In this document: positions 1 to 10,950 of the stretch, one piece after another
Layout of the letters: the number at the start of each line of letters is the position of its first letter
Position numbering within the stretch: the stretch's first letter is position 1
Origin: Callorhinus ursinus
Lineage: Eukaryota; Chordata; Mammalia; Carnivora; Otariidae
Length of the DNA stretch: 64,000 bases
Reading direction: 5' to 3'
NCBI RefSeq assembly: GCF_003265705.1
Contig: NW_020312788.1
Coordinates: forward strand, 4,543,920 to 4,607,919
The notes under the pieces: model-generated
The model's input: only the letters and a program-made list of their open reading frames with translations
What the model was told of the DNA's origin: nothing
Databases searched by the model: none
Translations under genes and position numbers: made by a program

Positions 1-530
1 TTTAAATAGCTCCTTTTAGATTCTAGAATCTAAAAGTCTTGCCTAAGCCCATGGTTTGGGACAGTCATCAGAACTTTGCTTTCATGCAATCAGGCAGAAA
101 TACAGATTCTCTTGGCCTCATCTAGTGAGGTCACAGCCTGTCAGTTCGCACTCTGCAGCTACAAGGAAAACAAAACTTTGGAATGTGAGAATTCTCCCTG
201 GGTAATTGTAACAGAGGTGAGAGAAATGTCTGGCACCTAAAAAGTTTGTTTTCTTAAATTTGAGGATTCAAACTTGCGAATCACACAGCATTCAACAAAC
301 ACAGTCAGAAGATAGTTTGGAGTTATTTCTGGTTTACCTACATAGGTTCAGTAATAATATATAAAGAATAAAGGGTTTTTTTTTTAAGGAAAAAAAGCAT
401 GTTGTATTTGAATATGAAATGTACCAAAAAATAAATAAAATAAAATAAAATTATACCATGACATGAATCCTTTCCACTATTATTTAAATATATATTTAAT
501 CAGCCTTGGAAAAGTTCCGACCAGTAGATA
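1..530. other. Intergenic, no gene seen
   Basis: No exon-like or recognised repeat sequence was found. There is an A-rich stretch with short aaat/aaaat repeats near 425-455. Nothing else could be supported. Confidence 0.5.
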
Positions 531-1310
531 GATGGATGATGATGTGAAAATGTTGAAGTTCAGAGCAAACGGTCAAGAAAGAATTCTTGAGGTGTTTTCA
601 GTGCCAAAAGGATGGTTTTATGAAGGCATGTGGACAGGACCCGTGGGCAGAAGGAGCTGTACTGGGGTCATGAGGAGTGGCTGATTATATACTTCAAGTT
701 GGGAGGGGGTTAGGGATAGCGTAAGTCTCTAAGGTATTTGGAAGCAAGGTTTCCAGGACCGTGAGGGGCTAGCTGTTGTTGGGAAAAAGTCATATACTGC
801 TGTCTAGTAAAATCTCAGTCATGAGATCCTTCAGATGTGTATCAGTGGTCCATATGATTGCCAACATACAACTTGTGGGGCAGAGATAAAGGAAGCTTCC
901 AAAGGAATTTTTATATGTTAAAGGAGACTCACAGGATCCTGGAGGTCAGGCTAATGTTAAGCGAAGGTTAACTTTTGCCCTTGGCAAAGTATTTTTTTTA
1001 AAGATTTTATTGATTTATTTGAGAGAGACAGAGCACAAAGGGAGCGGGGAAGAGGCAGTGGGAGAGGGAGAAACAGACTCCCGCTTGAGCAGGGAGCCCA
1101 ACTAGGGGCTGCCCCCAGGCCCCTGAGGTAATGACCTGAGTCGAAGGCAGAGGACAGACTGAGCTACTTAGCCACCCAGCCCTTAGCAAAGTATTAACAT
1201 CAGGGTAGTTGAGTTCCTAGAGGAAGATCACTCTCCCTGTCTCAACGACTTGTCAATGGGCTGTAGGTTGTAAGGAAATTTAATTTTTTTTTCTTTTGCC
1301 TTTGTTCTCC
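531..1310 (-). repeat. Solo-LTR-like element (endogenous retrovirus class), copy A, interrupted by a Can-SINE
   Basis: This block aligns along its length by eye with 31748-32302. Shared landmarks include 'caagaaagaattcttgag', 'ggacaggacccgtgggcag', 'ctggggtcatgaggag' and 'gggagggggttagggatag'. Read on the minus strand it begins TGTGG and ends near CACATCATC, and the 'caagaattctttcttg' motif near its end is typical of the 3' end of class I ERV LTRs. No internal retroviral genes flank it, so it looks like a solo LTR. The copy is split by the SINE at 994-1181. The family name was not determined, and clean target-site duplications were not found. Confidence 0.5.
994..1181 (-). mobile_element. Can-SINE (tRNA-Lys-derived), minus strand, inside LTR copy A
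   Basis: It reads 'taaagattttattgatttatttgagagagaca...' and ends '...gccacccagc', the reverse complement of a carnivore Can-SINE. Flanking direct repeats cttggcaaagtatt (980-993) and cttagcaaagtatt (1182-1195) mark the insertion. LTR copy B at 32170 shows the corresponding uninterrupted site (atagcaaagtattc). Confidence 0.9.
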
Positions 1311-2024
1311 ACATCAGATTAGATGTACAACAAATGAAAAAAGATAAGCATCTATTAATTAGATACAAAACAGATTAAATTTTAGGTTATGGGTAAATTA
1401 ATAGAAGACTGTATTCTATTGAAAGTATATAATTTGAAATATGAATTGTAGTTTAGGGTGTGGATAAAAGGGAGTAACTAACACAGGGGAAATTGTAAAC
1501 ATTGCTTCTAATTTGCTAGAAAAGTTTGGTTTGAACAGTGTAATTCCAGAATGCCTTTTAGGTAGTGAAGTTTGTATATCAAAGTGTTACATGCTTGGAT
1601 TTATATCATTAACTCTCAGGAGCTATTGGTTTTTTTCCTCCAATAATCAAAACAATGGCATAAAATATTTGGTACTTCATGAATTAAGCACATATCTAAA
1701 TCAATGTCTACAGGTATTTACGTTTACATTGCCTCTTCGCTTCTCCCACTATCAATCTCTTACTCCTCCAGGGGTAATTCAGTTTTGAAAAACTAAGATA
1801 CATTGAAGCCACTTAAACCATCTGGGAAAACGAAACAAAACAAAACTGGATTTCTTTAGAATATTCCAAGAATTGCTTTAATTCTCTGTCCTCAGCAATA
1901 GCAAAATAATTGACTCTTTTAGGTGAATCAATACTAGTTCTTTTCTCCTTTGCCAACCTTAAAACAAAACAAAACAACAACAATAAAAAAAAAAACAAAG
2001 TTATGGTCATACCATAGGGGTATT
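1311..2024. other. Intergenic, no gene seen
   Basis: AT-rich sequence with short open frames only. None of them resembles a known protein and there are no convincing splice-site pairs. An A/C-rich low-complexity tract lies at about 1962-2000. Confidence 0.5.
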
Positions 2025-2460
2025 AAATTCCTATTGCTGTTGTAGCAAACATCACAAACACAGTGGCTTAAAACAATACAAACTCATTATCTTCTGGTAT
2101 GGAGGTCAGAAGTCCTAAAATCAAGGTGTCCGGCGACTGCATTCTTTTTGGAGACTCTAGAGAAAAATCTGTTTCCTCATCTTTTCCAGCATCTGGATTC
2201 CTCCTGCATTCTTGGGTTCATGGCTCTTTCTTCTATCTTTGAAACTGATTCTGACATCTTGTCTCCTTCTTATAAGGACCCTGTGATTACATTGGATCCA
2301 CTCAGATGGAGGGGTAGTCTCCCCAACACAAGATCTTTAATTTAATCACACCAACAAAGTCCCTTCTGCCAGGTAAGGTAACAACATACTGACAGGTGTT
2401 GAGGATTGGGACATGGACATCTTTGGCAACGGAGGAGGATGTCATTCTGTCTACTACAGT
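2025..2460 (-). repeat. MLT1-type MaLR LTR fragment
   Basis: The sequence follows the reverse complement of the MLT1 consensus: 'attgctgttgtagcaaacatcacaaac.cagtggcttaaaacaa', then 'ctggtatggaggtcagaagtcc', 'ccttcttataaggaccctgtgattacattgg' and a terminal 'gtctactaca'. It is an old, diverged copy without coding content. Confidence 0.7.
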
Positions 2461-3214
2461 AGCATTTAGAAACTTGAGTCTAAATTCAATGTGGTCTAGA
2501 AAAGAGAAAATAATAGAGATGAAAAAGAGAAAAGCCTTTTTCGAAACAGTTTAACTTCCTTCCTTATCACTAAAACTACAATGAAAGAGGTCAATGTAAT
2601 TTCTATGGGATATTAAATGGGAAATAAGTTCTGTTAAGGCAGAAGCTGGCCTTTTTTGGAGAGTAATTATGTAATTATTTTAATCTGTTTTATGAGGTAG
2701 TTAAACAATTTGTAGATGTAAATTGCCTCCCCTTTCCTATTATCTGCTTATCTGTCCTTCTACAGTTATGTAAATGGCAGTCAGAGAAGGAATTGAAAAA
2801 GAACATCACATTTAAAAATTTTATGAAAGGTATCTATCTGACCAGCTTCATGATTATACTCTAGTCCAAGCCCCAACACTTCACACGTAAATTATTATAT
2901 ATCTAGTTACCAGTGTTTTTTTCAAAGCTGTCCCATACAGTCTATCCTAAATACTATTCTCTTCAACACATGCTGCTTAAGGAATCACTGTTTCTTCAAC
3001 ACCTTAAATCATTTACCACCTGATGGAGTGATTCGTTAATCAATTCCTTCATTCATTAATTTATTCTACTGATTTCTATTGGCTATTTTCTAGAGTATGT
3101 GAAACTGCGTGCATGAGGGAGTGTGTGACAAGCCAAAAAAAAAAAGGAAGTGCATGCGTTTTCACTGCCTTTTCCAGGCTCACCACCCACCACTGAGAAT
3201 TATTTTGTGGCTTT
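2461..3214. other. Intergenic, no gene seen
   Basis: AT-rich sequence. A 'ttcgttaatcaattccttcattcattaatttattc' stretch near 3030-3065 looks like the edge of an old repeat. No exon could be supported. Confidence 0.4.
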
Positions 3215-3490
3215 AGGGGAGACCACAGCATACTGGTTAATGATGAAGGTCATAGACAGTAGACTCAGACTTTCTAGATTCAGACAGGGGCTCAACCATT
3301 CTCATCCTTCTGATCTTGACAAATTACTAACTCCTTTGTGCTTCACATTTTTCCTCATTAAAATAAGAATTGTTTTAGCCCTTATCTACTGGGTTTTTTT
3401 GAAGTTTAAATAAGCCAATCTATGTAAAGTGCTGAAACCAGTGCCTCACACATTGCAAAGCCCTCAATAGATGTTAGCCATTATTATTTC
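3215..3490 (+). repeat. MIR SINE, plus strand
   Basis: It matches the MIR layout in order: 'catactggttaa', 'agactcagactttctagattcagacaggggctcaacc', 'gatcttgacaaattactaactcctttgtgcttcacatttttcctcatt', 'taagccaatctatgtaaagtgctgaaaccagtgcctcacaca', and the CORE tail 'ctcaatagatgttagccattattatt'. Confidence 0.8.
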
Positions 3491-3794
3491 CCTTTCCTTA
3501 CTTATTTCTATAAGGAATATCTCCTAACCAAGGAGCCCCATGCTTATTTTAATAATGAGTAAAAGGAAAAGCTGGAGAAGAGAGGGTGGTAAGATTTGCT
3601 TTGGCTAGAGCACAGGATTTCTCTTGGGAGGAAATAGAGGAAAGACAGAAAAGAAACAGATGGCCAAGAGGTGTAAGAAATATTGAAAGTGAAATAAAGT
3701 AGGGAAATGATTTTTAAGAACATGCCTAGTAAGATACTAAGCTTTTAGAAATTTTAAGAAGATTCAATAGAAACTAAAATTATTTTTTTAAGGT

Positions 3795-4700
3795 TGCCAG
3801 ATCATTTTTTCATTCATTAATTCATTCAGCAAATTATTAATGGAGCTAGAACTATGTGTCATATCTTACGCTAGGTGCCTGTGATAGTCATGAAGAAAAA
3901 AACAAACTAGGGTTCTGTCTACATTGAGCTTTTGTTCAGGGAGATGGCAAACATTGATTGAATAATGAGACATAGAAATGTTAAATTATTAATGTTGCAA
4001 TTGCTATAATTGTAAAAGTAGGGGAGTTTGATCCACTCAGGATGGTCAACAAAGCTTTTGTTGGTATCTGAAGGATGATTCAGGGAGGGAGCTTGGCCTG
4101 TTTTAAGAAGGGAAGGAAGGGGTGTGGCACAGTGAGAGCTTGAAGTGAAAGGAGACAAGGGATAGAGAGATGTCAGATCATAGAGGGCCATGTGAGTCTT
4201 TCTATGTGTGTGTGGGTTTCCATGTGAGGCTTAATAAACATTTCGGTTTTTGTCTCTAGGAGAAATGGGCTGATGTAATCAGTTTTATATTATGAAAGGA
4301 TTTTTCTTCAGAGACTGCTTGGAATAAAAGATATATGGACAGACCAGTAGAAGGCCATTGCACTCATACTGAGAAGAACTGAGAGTGGCTAGGATAGGGT
4401 AGTGATAGCATACAGGTGGGTGAGTTTATGGACTGAAAAGCTGTTTAAGAGTGAACAAGTTCCACTAATAATGACAGAATAGGTGTGAGGTTCAAGGAGA
4501 AGGTGTGACAGATGACTTGTAATTTTCTGGCTTGACTAACTAGTTGGATAGATAGCAGCTGCCTTCCTGGGAAAACTGGAAGAGACTAGAAATTGTGTTG
4601 GCTTTATTTTTGACTCTGAAAAATCTTTCCCCGAAGTGAAAACAGGGTTTATCTAGAATTAAAATCACCACCCTAGAGATGAGCCAAGAGTACTGATGAA
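3795..4700 (+). repeat. Ancient interspersed repeat, family uncertain
   Basis: It starts 'tcattcattaattcattcagcaaattattaatggagctagaactatgtg' and continues with 'gttctgtctacattgagcttttgttcagggagatggcaaac', 'gatcatagagggccatgtgag', 'gaaggccattgcactcatactgag'. This is the text of a common old mammalian repeat (insertion sentence '...catggagcttacattctagtgggg...'). I cannot name the family with confidence. The limits are approximate. Confidence 0.4.
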
Positions 4701-4825
4701 CTATGAATGTGTGATTTTGAAATTTACTGTTAAAATATATGCAAAATGACCAGACTTGAATTGTAATTTGGAGGAAAAGGCATTAATCAAGGCAGAAGAT
4801 ATAAAATATTCTGTTTAATGTTTTG

Positions 4826-5264
4826 TTTTATAGTGTTATTTTAGTTTCAGGTATATAATATAATGATTCAACAATTATGTACATTTCTCAGTGCTCATCA
4901 GAATAAATGTACTATTAATTTCCTTTGTCTATTTCACCCATCACTCCACCCACCTCCCTCTGGCAACCACCAGTTTTTTTCTCTGTATTTGAGTCTGTTT
5001 TTTTGTTTGTCTCTTTTTTTCTTTATTCACTTGTTTTTTTCATAAATTCCACATATGAGTGAAATGATATGGTATTTGCCTTTCTCTGACTGACTTATTT
5101 CACTCAACCTGTACCCTCTAGATACATCCATGTTGTTGCAAATGGCAAGATTTCATTCTTTTTTAATGGCTGAGTAATATTTCAGTGTATGTATGTATTT
5201 ATATCTCACATCTTCTTTATGCATTCATCAATAAATGGACACTTGGGTTGTTTTCATATCTGGA
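4826..5264 (-). mobile_element. Older LINE-1 3' fragment, minus strand
   Basis: Reverse complement of LINE-1 3' sequence: 'cacatatgagtgaaatgatatggtatttgcctttctctgactgacttatttcac', 'atgttgttgcaaatggcaagatttcatt', 'atggctgagtaatatt'. The same segment occurs again inside the adjacent element at about 5715-5960. This one is therefore a separate and more diverged copy into or beside which the next LINE-1 inserted. Confidence 0.7.
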
Positions 5265-7927
5265 CTATTTATTTTATTTTATTTTATTATGTTATGTTAA
5301 TCACCATACATTACATCATTAGTTTTTGATGTAATGTACCATGATTATTGTTTGTGTATAACAGCCAGTGCTCCATTCAATACGTGCCCTCTTTAATACC
5401 CATCACCGGGCTAGCCCATCCCCCCACCCCCCTCCCCTCTAGAACACTCAGTTTGTTTCTCAGAGTCCATAGTCTCTCATGGTTCGTCTCCCCCTCCGAT
5501 TCCCTTCCTTCATTTGTCCCTTCCTACTATCTTCTTTTTTTTTTTTTTTAACATGTAATGTATTATTTGTTTCAGTTGTACAGGTCTGTGATTCATCCGT
5601 TGTACACAATTCACAGCGCTCACCATAGCACATACCCTCCCCAATGTCTATCACCCAGCCACCCCATCCCTCCCACCCCCCACCACTCCAGCAACCCTCA
5701 GTTTGTTTCCTGAGATTAAGAATTCCTCATATCAGTGAGATCATATGATACACGTCTTTCTCTGATTGACTTATTTCGCTCCTCATAATACCCTCTAGTT
5801 CCACCCACGTCATTGCAAATGGCAAGATTTTGTTTTTTTGATGGCTGCATAATATTCTATTATATATATATACCACATCTTCTTTATCCATTCATCTGTT
5901 GATGGACATCTTGGCTCCTTCCATAGTTTGGCTATTGTGGACATTGCTGCTATAAACAGTGGGGTACACGTACCCCTTCAGATCACTACATTTGTATCCT
6001 TGGGGTAAATACCCAGTAATGCAATTGCTGGGTCATATGGTAGCTCTATTTTCAACTTTTTGAGGAAGCTCCATACTGTTTTCCAGAGTGGCTGCACCAG
6101 CTTGCATTCCCACCAACAGTGTAGGAGGGTTCCCCTTCTCTGCATCCTTGCCAACATCTGTCATTTCCTGACTTGTTAATTTTAGTCATTCTGACTGGTG
6201 TGAGGTGGTATTTTATTGAGGTTTTAATTTGGATTTCCCTGATGCTGAGCGATGTTGAATACTTTTTCATGTGTCTGTTGGCCATTTGGATGTCTTTTTT
6301 GGAGAAATGTCTGTTCATGTCTTCTGCCCATTTCTTGACTGGATTATTTGTTTTTGAGTGCTGAGTTTGACAAGTTCTTTATAGATCTTAGATATTAGCC
6401 CTTTTTTCTGATATGTCATTTGCAAATATCTTCTCCCATTCCATAAGTTGTCCTTTAGTTTTGTTGACTATTTTCTTTGCTGTGCAGAGGCTTTTTATCT
6501 TGATGAAGTCCCAATAATTCATTTTTGCTTTTGTTTCCCTTGCCTTTGGAAACATGTCTAGCAAGAAGTTGTTGCGACCAAGATCAAAGAGGTTGCTACC
6601 TGTGTTCTTCTCTAGGATTTTGATGGATTCCTGTCTCACATTTAGGTCTTTCATCCATTTTGAGTTTATCTTTGTATATTGTGTAAGAAAATGGTCCAGT
6701 TTCATTCTCTTGCATGGCTGTCCAATTTTCCCAGCACCATTTGTTGAAGAGACTGTCCTTTTTCTATTGGATATTCTTTCCTGCTTTGTCAAAGATTAGT
6801 TGACCATAGAGTTGAGGGTTCATATCTGGGTTCTCTATTAAGTTCCATTGACCTATGTGTCTGTTTTTGTGCCAGTACTATACTGTCTTGATGATTACAG
6901 CTTTGTTATAGAGCTTGAAATCCAGCGGTGTGATGCCACCAGCTTTGGATTTCTTTTTAACATTCTTCTGGCTATTCGGGGTCTTTTCTGGTTCCATACA
7001 AATTTTAGGATTGTCTGTTCTAGCTCTGTGAAAAATGTCCATGGTATTTTGATGGGGATTGCATGAATGTGTAGATTGCTCTGGGGAGTATAGACATTTT
7101 AACAATATTTATTCTTCCAATCCATGAGCATGGAATGTTTTTCCATTTTGTTGTGTCTTCCTCAATTTCTTTCATAAGTGTTCTGTAGTTTTTAGAGTAC
7201 AGATCCTTTACCTCTTTGGTTAGGTTATTCGTAGGTATTTTATGGTTTTTGGTGCAATTGTAAATGGGATCTATTCCTTAATTTCTCCTTCTTCTCATTG
7301 TTAGTGTATAGAAATACAAGTGATTTCTGTGCATTGATTTTATATCCTACCACATTGCTGAATTCCTATATGAGTTCTAGCAATTTTGGGGTGGAGTCTT
7401 TTGGGTTTTCCACATAAAGTATCTTGTCATCTGTGAAGTGCGAGAGTTTGACTTCTTCTTTGCCAATTTGAATGCCTTTTATTTCTTTTTGTTGTCTGAT
7501 TGCTGAGACTAGGACTTCTAGTACTATGTTGAACAACAGTGAGGAGAGTAAGCATCCCTGTCATGTTCCTGATCTTAAGGGAAAAGCTCTCTTTTTTTCT
7601 CCATTGAGAATTGTATTCACTGTGGGCTTTTCATATATGGCTTTTATTATATTGAGGTATGTTCCCTCTGTCCCTACACTTTGAAGATTTTTAATCAAGA
7701 AAGGATGCTGTATTTTGTCAAATGCTTTTTCTGCATCAATTGAGAGGATCATGTGGTTCTTGTCCTTTCTTTTATTAATGTGATGTATCATATTGATAGA
7801 TTTGTGAATGTTGAAACACCCTTGCACCCAGGAATAAATCCCACTGGTCATGGTGAATTATCTTTTTAATGTACTGCTGGATTCTATTGGCTAGTATCTT
7901 GGTGATAATTTTGGCATCATATTGTAT
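5265..7927 (-). mobile_element. 5'-truncated carnivore LINE-1, minus strand (ORF2 3' half and 3' UTR)
   Basis: The 3' end is at low coordinates: a T/A-rich tail (5265-5290), then the carnivore L1 3' end 'gttaatcaccatacattacatcattagtttttgatgtaatg'. Next comes 3' UTR with a G-rich tract (5420-5450 on the minus strand), then decayed ORF2. The body stops near 7927 in the reverse transcriptase region. Two T-runs (5531-5550 and the terminal one) suggest an internal A-rich tract in the 3' UTR. Same-strand fragments of the same family lie at 30727 and 33250. Confidence 0.85.
6050..7851 (-). pseudogene. LINE-1 ORF2 remnant (reverse transcriptase to C-terminus), disabled
   Basis: Minus-strand frames give recognisable L1 ORF2p pieces in the right order. 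7851-7561 contains '[15 protein letters not shown]', which is reverse transcriptase motif A. 6792-6388 contains the post-RT region ('[22 protein letters not shown]...[14 protein letters not shown]'). 6318-6052 contains the C-terminal region ('[19 protein letters not shown]', '[15 protein letters not shown]'). The pieces lie in different frames separated by stops, and the YADD-containing part between them is not open. The endonuclease domain and ORF1 are missing because the element is 5'-truncated. This is a non-functional retrotransposon gene relic. Confidence 0.85.
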
Positions 7928-8566
7928 ATCTATAAAATGTAAATGTAAAAATGAAAATTTAAAAAAAACTTAAAAACCTTGAGTTGATAAAATGAGAAAC
8001 TAGTTGAAAAGGGAAAAAAAGGAAAAGGAAAAAGAAAAAGAAAATTTTAAACTGAAAGACTAAAAGACTCTTGAAAAAAATATCTCAAATTCCATCTAGT
8101 ATTTTCCCCTAGTGCAGGAGTTTTTCATTTCTGAGTGATCCATAAACTTGGGATTTGACTGATGTTCCAGCTGGTCTTCTGGGGGGAGGGGCCTGTTACA
8201 CTGCCTCTGGGCAGAGTCTCACACTGCCCCTTCTCAGGGGACAGGCTCAGTGTAAACTGATTCAGGTTGCTCTTTGTGGCTTTTGCTCCCTGAAGGCTTT
8301 TCTCACCACTTTAGAGGGTGAAAAAACAAAAAACAAAAAACAAAAATGGCAGCACCCAGATCTCCAGCCTGAACCTGAAAGATCAGGGCCCCCACTCTTC
8401 AGTGCACCTCAGGGAACAGCAGTCAAGCAGTTTTGCATGCACCAAACTCTGCAGACTCCTGTGGTGCACACCTGCACCAATCCTCTCAGGGGAGGTGGGC
8501 GGGGAGGGGGGGTCTCACCGCAGCCCTGCTGCTTTCTGGGCTCCTACTCCGGGAGCAGTTGCCTGA
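7928..8566 (+). mobile_element. LINE-1 5' UTR-like block, plus strand
   Basis: An A-rich stretch (7930-8060) precedes a GC-rich block ('ggggaggggcctgttacactgcctctggg', 'ttctcaggggacaggctcag', 'aaaaatggcagcacccagatctccagcc', 'tcagggaacagcagtcaag'). This resembles carnivore LINE-1 5' UTR in forward orientation, opposite to the neighbouring ORF2 remnant. The assignment is from memory of L1 5' UTR composition and phrases. A 211-codon open frame over this block has no recognisable domain and is treated as chance. Confidence 0.45.
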
Positions 8567-8800
8567 TTGTGTGCCACTATCCTGATTTTTATCACCATAA
8601 ATTACTTTTTCTGATTGGAGTAGTACTTTATAGAAATAGAATTCTAAAACATGTGCTTCTTTTCTATATATCTTTTTTGGCTGAATATTATGACTCTGAG
8701 GTTCATCCAGATTATTGTTATGTAGCACTAATTTGGATATACCATAATTTATACATCCATTTGTACTATCCCAAAAGAGTAAAATATTAATTTAAGATAG
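8567..8800 (-). mobile_element. Old LINE-1 (L1M) 3' fragment, minus strand
   Basis: It contains diverged forms of the L1 phrases 'gtacttta...ttttttggctgaatatta', 'ggttcatccagattattgttatgtagcac' and 'ggatataccataatttatacatccattt'. Confidence 0.5.
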
Positions 8801-9125
8801 ACTCAATAAATCAAGGATCCATTGTGTAATCTCTGGAAAATTCATCCCTCTTCCTCCCAAAATAGTAACACAATCTATAGGGAAGTTAATATAAGGGAAA
8901 ATAGAAATATTAAAATATGTATTTGATTAATTCTTATTAAGTCAAGAAAGAAGAAAAAGGAAACGAACAGAAAGAAAAACTGGGAAAAAAACATAAGCTA
9001 ATAGATAGAGATTCAAATATACCAGTGATAACATTAAGAGATGAAGATTTTCAGTCTGGACGAAAATAGAATTAACTATTTTCTAATTACAATAAACATA
9101 CCTTAAATATAAGAAAAATACAAAG

Positions 9126-9338
9126 GGGTGCCTGGATGGCTCAGTCAGTTAAATGTCTGCCTCTTGATTTTGGCTCAGGTCATGATCTCAGTGTCCTGGG
9201 ATTGAGCCCCATGTGGGGCTCCGCACTCAGCTTGGAGTCTGCTTGTCCCTCTCCTCTGCTCCTCCCCCAGCTCATACTCTCTCTCTCTCTCTCTCTCAAA
9301 TAAATTAATTAATTAAATCTTAAAAATAAAAAAGAAAC
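9126..9338 (+). mobile_element. Can-SINE, plus strand
   Basis: It opens 'ggggtgcctggatggctcagtcagtt', has the B-box-like 'gggattgagcccc', then a (CT)n tract near 9278-9297 and an 'aaataaattaattaatt' A-rich tail. Confidence 0.9.
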
Positions 9339-9554
9339 ATTGAAAGTAAAAGGATACAAAAAGATATACCATGCAATATTCACCAAAAGAAAGAATATGT
9401 AACTTTACTAAAATCAACCAAAAATACTTTAAAACAAGAAGCCTCAGTAGAAATAAGATGGTATTTCATAATGAGAAAAGGTTGAGCCTACTGGGAAGAT
9501 ATCACCATATTATGTCTTTGTATATCCAAAATCTAGCTTTAAAATTAAAGAGCA

Positions 9555-9741
9555 GAGGCACCTGGGTGGCTCAGTCAGTTGAGCATCTTCCTTCAGCTCG
9601 GGTCATGATCCCAGGGTCCTGGGACTGAAGGAACCCCACATCATCCCTGCTCAGTGGGAAACCTGCTTCTCCCTGGCCTCTGGCCCTCCCCCTGCTTGTA
9701 AGCATGTGCTCTCTCTCCCAAATAAATAAACAAAATCTTTA
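9555..9741 (+). mobile_element. Can-SINE, plus strand
   Basis: It opens 'aggcacctgggtggctcagtcagttgagcat', continues 'ggtcatgatcccagggtcctggga', and ends 'caaataaataaacaaaatcttta'. It sits inside the old L1 ORF2 relic. Confidence 0.9.
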
Positions 9742-10950
9742 AAATTAGCAAATACTGAGAAAATTCTATGAAAAATACACACATCCACACTCATTGTAGG
9801 ATATTTTTCCAAACCTCTTTCAGTGACTCATAAAAGAAGGCAACAGAAAATCGGGAAACATATAAAATATTTGAACAGCATTATTAACAAAAGTCACTGA
9901 CATATAAAACATTCTACCCATTAACAACAGAATACACTTTACCCCAAGAGCACATGGAACATTTAAGAAAATAGCTCAGGGTCTTGGACCATAAAGTTCA
10001 AGGTTTAAAAGTCATACAGAATATTTATCTGACCACAATGGAATTAAGCTAGTGGCAAATAGCAAAACAAACAAAAAGGAAACCTCAAACTCTTTAGCAA
10101 TTAAATAACATACTTCTAAATAGCCCATTGAACAAATTATCAGTAATATTTTGAGCTAAATGAAAATGAAAAAAGCAAACAGAAACTTATAGAATGCAGC
10201 TAAAGCAGTGCTAAGTAAAATGTATAGAAATAAATGCATATTGTGGAAAAGAAGAAACCTTAAATATTAATCATTGGAGAATCCATCTAAAGAAGCTAGG
10301 AAAATATCAACAAATCAAACTAAAAGAAAAGAAAAGAAAATAAATAATAATGTGCACAAACAATAGAAAATAAATGAATGAGAGAAGTCAATAAAACCAA
10401 ATTTAGTTTTTCAAAAAACTTAAAAATTAGAAAAAATAAATAACAAGACTAAGAACAAAGGAAATTATCAAATAAAGAATTTAAAAATGAGATATTGTTA
10501 CATATCCTGCAGGTATACAAAGGTAAGAGAGAGTATAATGGACAACTCTATTCCAATAAGTTAAACATTTAAATGAAATGGACTAATTTCTTAAAATTAG
10601 TAATTTTCCAAATTTGGTATGGGAAGAAATGGGAAATGTGAATAGTTCAGTACCTATTTGAGAACTTGATTATGGCATTAAAGCCATGGTTTCACATGTG
10701 AACTTTTTAGACATATACATAAACTCCTTCAGAAAATAGAAAAACTACTTGAATACTTTTATGAGGTCAACATAACCACAGATCTAATATCTGATGAGGT
10801 TATTGTAAGAAAGGTAAATTATATGCCAATGTCTCTCAAAATCATAGATGCAAAATCTCTAAATAAAATATTAGCAAATCGAATCTAATAATACATAAAA
10901 AGGATAATAGGCTGTTATCAAATTATATCTGCAAGGATGTAAAGGTAGTA

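Larger units (their letters stand above)
8850..10950 (+). mobile_element. Old LINE-1 (L1M) ORF2 relic, plus strand, split by two Can-SINEs
   Basis: Diverged ORF2 DNA phrases occur in the expected 5'-3' order: 'gatatttttccaaacctctttcagtgactcat', 'ctgaccacaatggaattaagctagtggcaa', 'gcagctaaagcagtgctaag', 'aatgcatattgtggaaaagaagaaaccttaaat', 'tatgccaatgtctctcaaaatcatagatgcaaaa', 'aataaaatattagcaaatcgaat'. Stops are frequent in all frames, so no protein survives. Limits are approximate. Confidence 0.7.

Noticed and set aside
7472..7684. Plus-strand open frames through 6.1-7.7 kb
   Set aside because: They are the antisense of the LINE-1 ORF2 remnant.
8155..8790. 211-codon open frame
   Set aside because: It lies over a LINE-1 5' UTR-like block and an L1M fragment; no protein similarity was recognised.
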